Assembly (NCBI GenBank): GCA_043813445.1
Contig: JBDRLD010000081.1
Span: forward strand, 1-6,693
Source: JBDRLD01 sp043813445
GTDB taxonomy: Bacteria > Patescibacteriota > Patescibacteriia > JACPHY01
Direction of reading: 5' to 3'
Length of the DNA: 6,693 nt
The notes beneath the pieces were generated by a model. That model was given only the letters and a program-made list of their open reading frames with translations, was not told the DNA's origin and did no database searches. Shown piece after piece: positions 5,319-6,693 of this stretch. The stretch's first letter is position 1. The number at the start of each line of letters is the position of its first letter. The position numbers were made by a program, and so were the translations under genes.

Positions 5319-6311
5319 ATGTACGACATTATTACGATCGGTGCTGCTGTGCGCGATGTTTTTCTTCGATCTGCTGCGTGGGAGGTGCAGAAGGATCCAA
5401 AATCACCCACCGGCCTCGAACAGTGTTTTCCGCTGGGTGCGAAGGTGCCGGTGGATGACATTGTCTTTGCAACCGGCGGCGGAGCCACCAACGCCGCAGC
5501 CACATTTGCGAAGCTCGGCAAGCTCCGCACAGCAGCGATCTGTCGCATCGGTACGGACTTCGGTGGGGATCTCATTCGAAAAGAGATTAAGCAGCTCGGC
5601 GTCGATACGACGCTGATTCAGCGCGACCCGAAGCGCAACACCGGCTACTCGCTCATTCTTCTTTCCGGCGCAGGGCAGCGGACGATCCTCGTGCATCGCG
5701 GCGCATCTGCACACCTCAGCGAAAAGGAGTTGTCATGGCGCCGCATGAAGACAAAGTGGTTCTACATTACATCGCTCGGCGGAAACCTCGCGCTCATGCG
5801 TCGGGTCTTCACGCACGCAGCTGCGAACGGCGCCCTCGTTGCCTGGAATCCCGGCAGCAGCGAGCTCGCACATGGCGCCAAAAAACTCAGGCCGCTACTC
5901 AAGGAAGCGACCGTCCTCTCGCTCAATAGCGAGGAAGCGGCTGCGCTTACAGACTTGCCGACACGCAACGTCCGAGGCATGCTCCGCTCGCTTTCCACAA
6001 CGTACGGAATTCCTTATGTGCTCATCACCGATGGGGCGCGGGGCGCATATCTCCGTGCTGGAAATACTACATGGTTTGCAAAGACGCGACCGGTCAAGGC
6101 GGTGAATGTCACGGGTGCTGGCGATGCGTTCGGCTCGGCCTTTGTCGCCGGGCTTGCGCTTGAGGAGAATGCACCAAATGCGCTCTGCCTCGGCATGGCG
6201 AATGCAGAAGGTGTAATCCGTGAGATGGGAGCGAAGAATGGCATCCTCACTGCTGTGCCACCACCCACACGACTTGCAAAACAATTTGCTCTCCAACAGA
6301 TCCGCCTCTGA
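5319..6311 (+). CDS. PfkB-family carbohydrate kinase (second copy)
   Basis: This 330-residue ribokinase-fold kinase is a diverged paralogue of the enzyme at 2908; both begin MYD(L/I)ITIG. Signature 1 is canonical: ATGGGATNAAATFAKLG (51-67), then RIGTDFGGD (76-84). The NxxE motif is N203-S-E-E206, ITDGARGAYL is at 236-245, and TGAGDAFGSAF is at 265-275 with Asp269 as catalytic base. All active-site elements are present, so it should be active. It differs from copy 1 in its substrate-lid region (about 13-50 and 97-125), which suggests a different substrate. An in-frame ATG at 5265 would add 18 residues translated from the inverted repeat, so I chose 5319. No Shine-Dalgarno sequence precedes it. 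It ends in TGA 11 nt before the dehydrogenase ATG. The substrate cannot be assigned from sequence alone. Confidence 0.9.
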   Translation: MYDIITIGAAVRDVFLRSAAWEVQKDPKSPTGLEQCFPLGAKVPVDDIVFATGGGATNAAATFAKLGKLRTAAICRIGTDFGGDLIRKEIKQLGVDTTLIQRDPKRNTGYSLILLSGAGQRTILVHRGASAHLSEKELSWRRMKTKWFYITSLGGNLALMRRVFTHAAANGALVAWNPGSSELAHGAKKLRPLLKEATVLSLNSEEAAALTDLPTRNVRGMLRSLSTTYGIPYVLITDGARGAYLRAGNTTWFAKTRPVKAVNVTGAGDAFGSAFVAGLALEENAPNALCLGMANAEGVIREMGAKNGILTAVPPPTRLAKQFALQQIRL

Positions 6312-6322
6312 ACCTCCCAACT

Positions 6323-6693
6323 ATGGCCACTATCTACGTCACGCGAAACATCCCGAATGAAGGACTGAAGCTCCTCGAGCGGGCTGGCCACACTGTTATC
6401 GTGAGTCCACACCCGCGCGTCCTCACGAAGGACGAACTTATCGCCACACTCCACGAACACCGCCCCGACGCGCTCCTCTGCCTCCTTACCGATACGATCG
6501 ACGGCGACGTCATGGATGCGGCGGCTCCATCACTCAAGGTGATTGCAAATTTCGCAGTCGGGTTCAACAACATCGATGTCGCTGCCGCCAAGACGCGCGG
6601 GCTCATGGTGACGAACACGCCCGGAGTGCTCGATAGCGCAGTCGCAGAACACACGGTCGCGCTCATTCTCGCACTCATGCGTCGCATCGTGGA
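6323..6693 (+). CDS. D-2-hydroxyacid dehydrogenase, glyoxylate/hydroxypyruvate reductase-like (N-terminal part)
   Basis: The frame is open from the ATG at 6323 to the window end, giving 123 complete codons of a protein normally about 310-330 residues long. It starts MATIYVTRNIPNEGLKLLE. It contains LLCLLTDTID (51-60), the VIANFAVGFNNIDV motif (73-86) and NTPGVLDSAVAEHTVALILAL (98-118), typical of the N-terminal catalytic domain and first inter-domain helix of NAD(P)-dependent D-2-hydroxyacid dehydrogenases. The motifs lie closest to glyoxylate/hydroxypyruvate reductases. The GxGxxG nucleotide-binding loop and the catalytic Arg, Glu and His lie beyond the window, so activity and substrate cannot be judged; D-lactate dehydrogenase is an alternative. 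It follows the second kinase by 11 nt and is probably cotranscribed with it. No Shine-Dalgarno sequence is visible. Confidence 0.88.
   Translation, partial: MATIYVTRNIPNEGLKLLERAGHTVIVSPHPRVLTKDELIATLHEHRPDALLCLLTDTIDGDVMDAAAPSLKVIANFAVGFNNIDVAAAKTRGLMVTNTPGVLDSAVAEHTVALILALMRRIV

Noticed and set aside
4806..5320. Target-site duplication at the cassette ends
   Set aside because: Bases outside the two arms share only a T-rich fragment; no convincing duplication was found.
6309..6311. Alternative code with TGA as an amino acid, as in some candidate phyla
   Set aside because: TGA ends the second kinase at the expected length and a well-supported gene starts 11 nt later, so TGA is a stop here.

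Overview
The window (6,693 bases, GC in the mid-50s % by eye) looks like a compact bacterial chromosome segment. It carries six genes, all on the + strand, and uses the standard bacterial code (stops TAA, TAG and TGA). The mix of genes suggests a candidate-phyla-radiation (Patescibacteria) or similar uncultivated lineage: a GxxExxY protein of the NEHQY type, SD-less starts, a minimal sugar kinase/aldolase module and short GC-rich dispersed palindromes. This placement is an inference from gene style; no marker gene is present to prove it.

Layout. Bases 1-140 hold no gene but a cluster of GC-rich palindromes with a 12-bp direct repeat. A hairpin at 202-228 and a perfect TATAAT box at 250-255 precede a large secreted, membrane-anchored VIT/von Willebrand A protein (278-2686), closed by a clear stem-loop terminator (2700-2728). 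Bases 2729-2907 hold no gene. They contain a striking degenerate heptanucleotide array (nine TGT triplets at 7-nt spacing, one step of 6) ending just before the next start codon.

A tight co-directional run follows: PfkB-family sugar kinase 1 (2908-3888), class II fructose-bisphosphate aldolase (3894-4838), GxxExxY protein (4876-5295), PfkB-family sugar kinase 2 (5319-6311), and the first 123 codons of a D-2-hydroxyacid dehydrogenase that leaves the window. The kinases, aldolase and dehydrogenase together read as a small carbohydrate module: phosphorylation of a sugar or sugar phosphate, aldol cleavage, and an NAD(P)H-dependent 2-keto acid reduction. The kinase substrates cannot be read from the sequence.

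The most interesting structure is that the GxxExxY gene is bracketed by about 49-bp imperfect inverted repeats (4827-4875 and 5269-5317, 39 of 49 positions matching). The left arm contains the aldolase stop codon and the right arm contains the end of the GxxExxY gene. It looks like a small cassette inserted into the sugar operon at the extreme 3' end of the aldolase gene.
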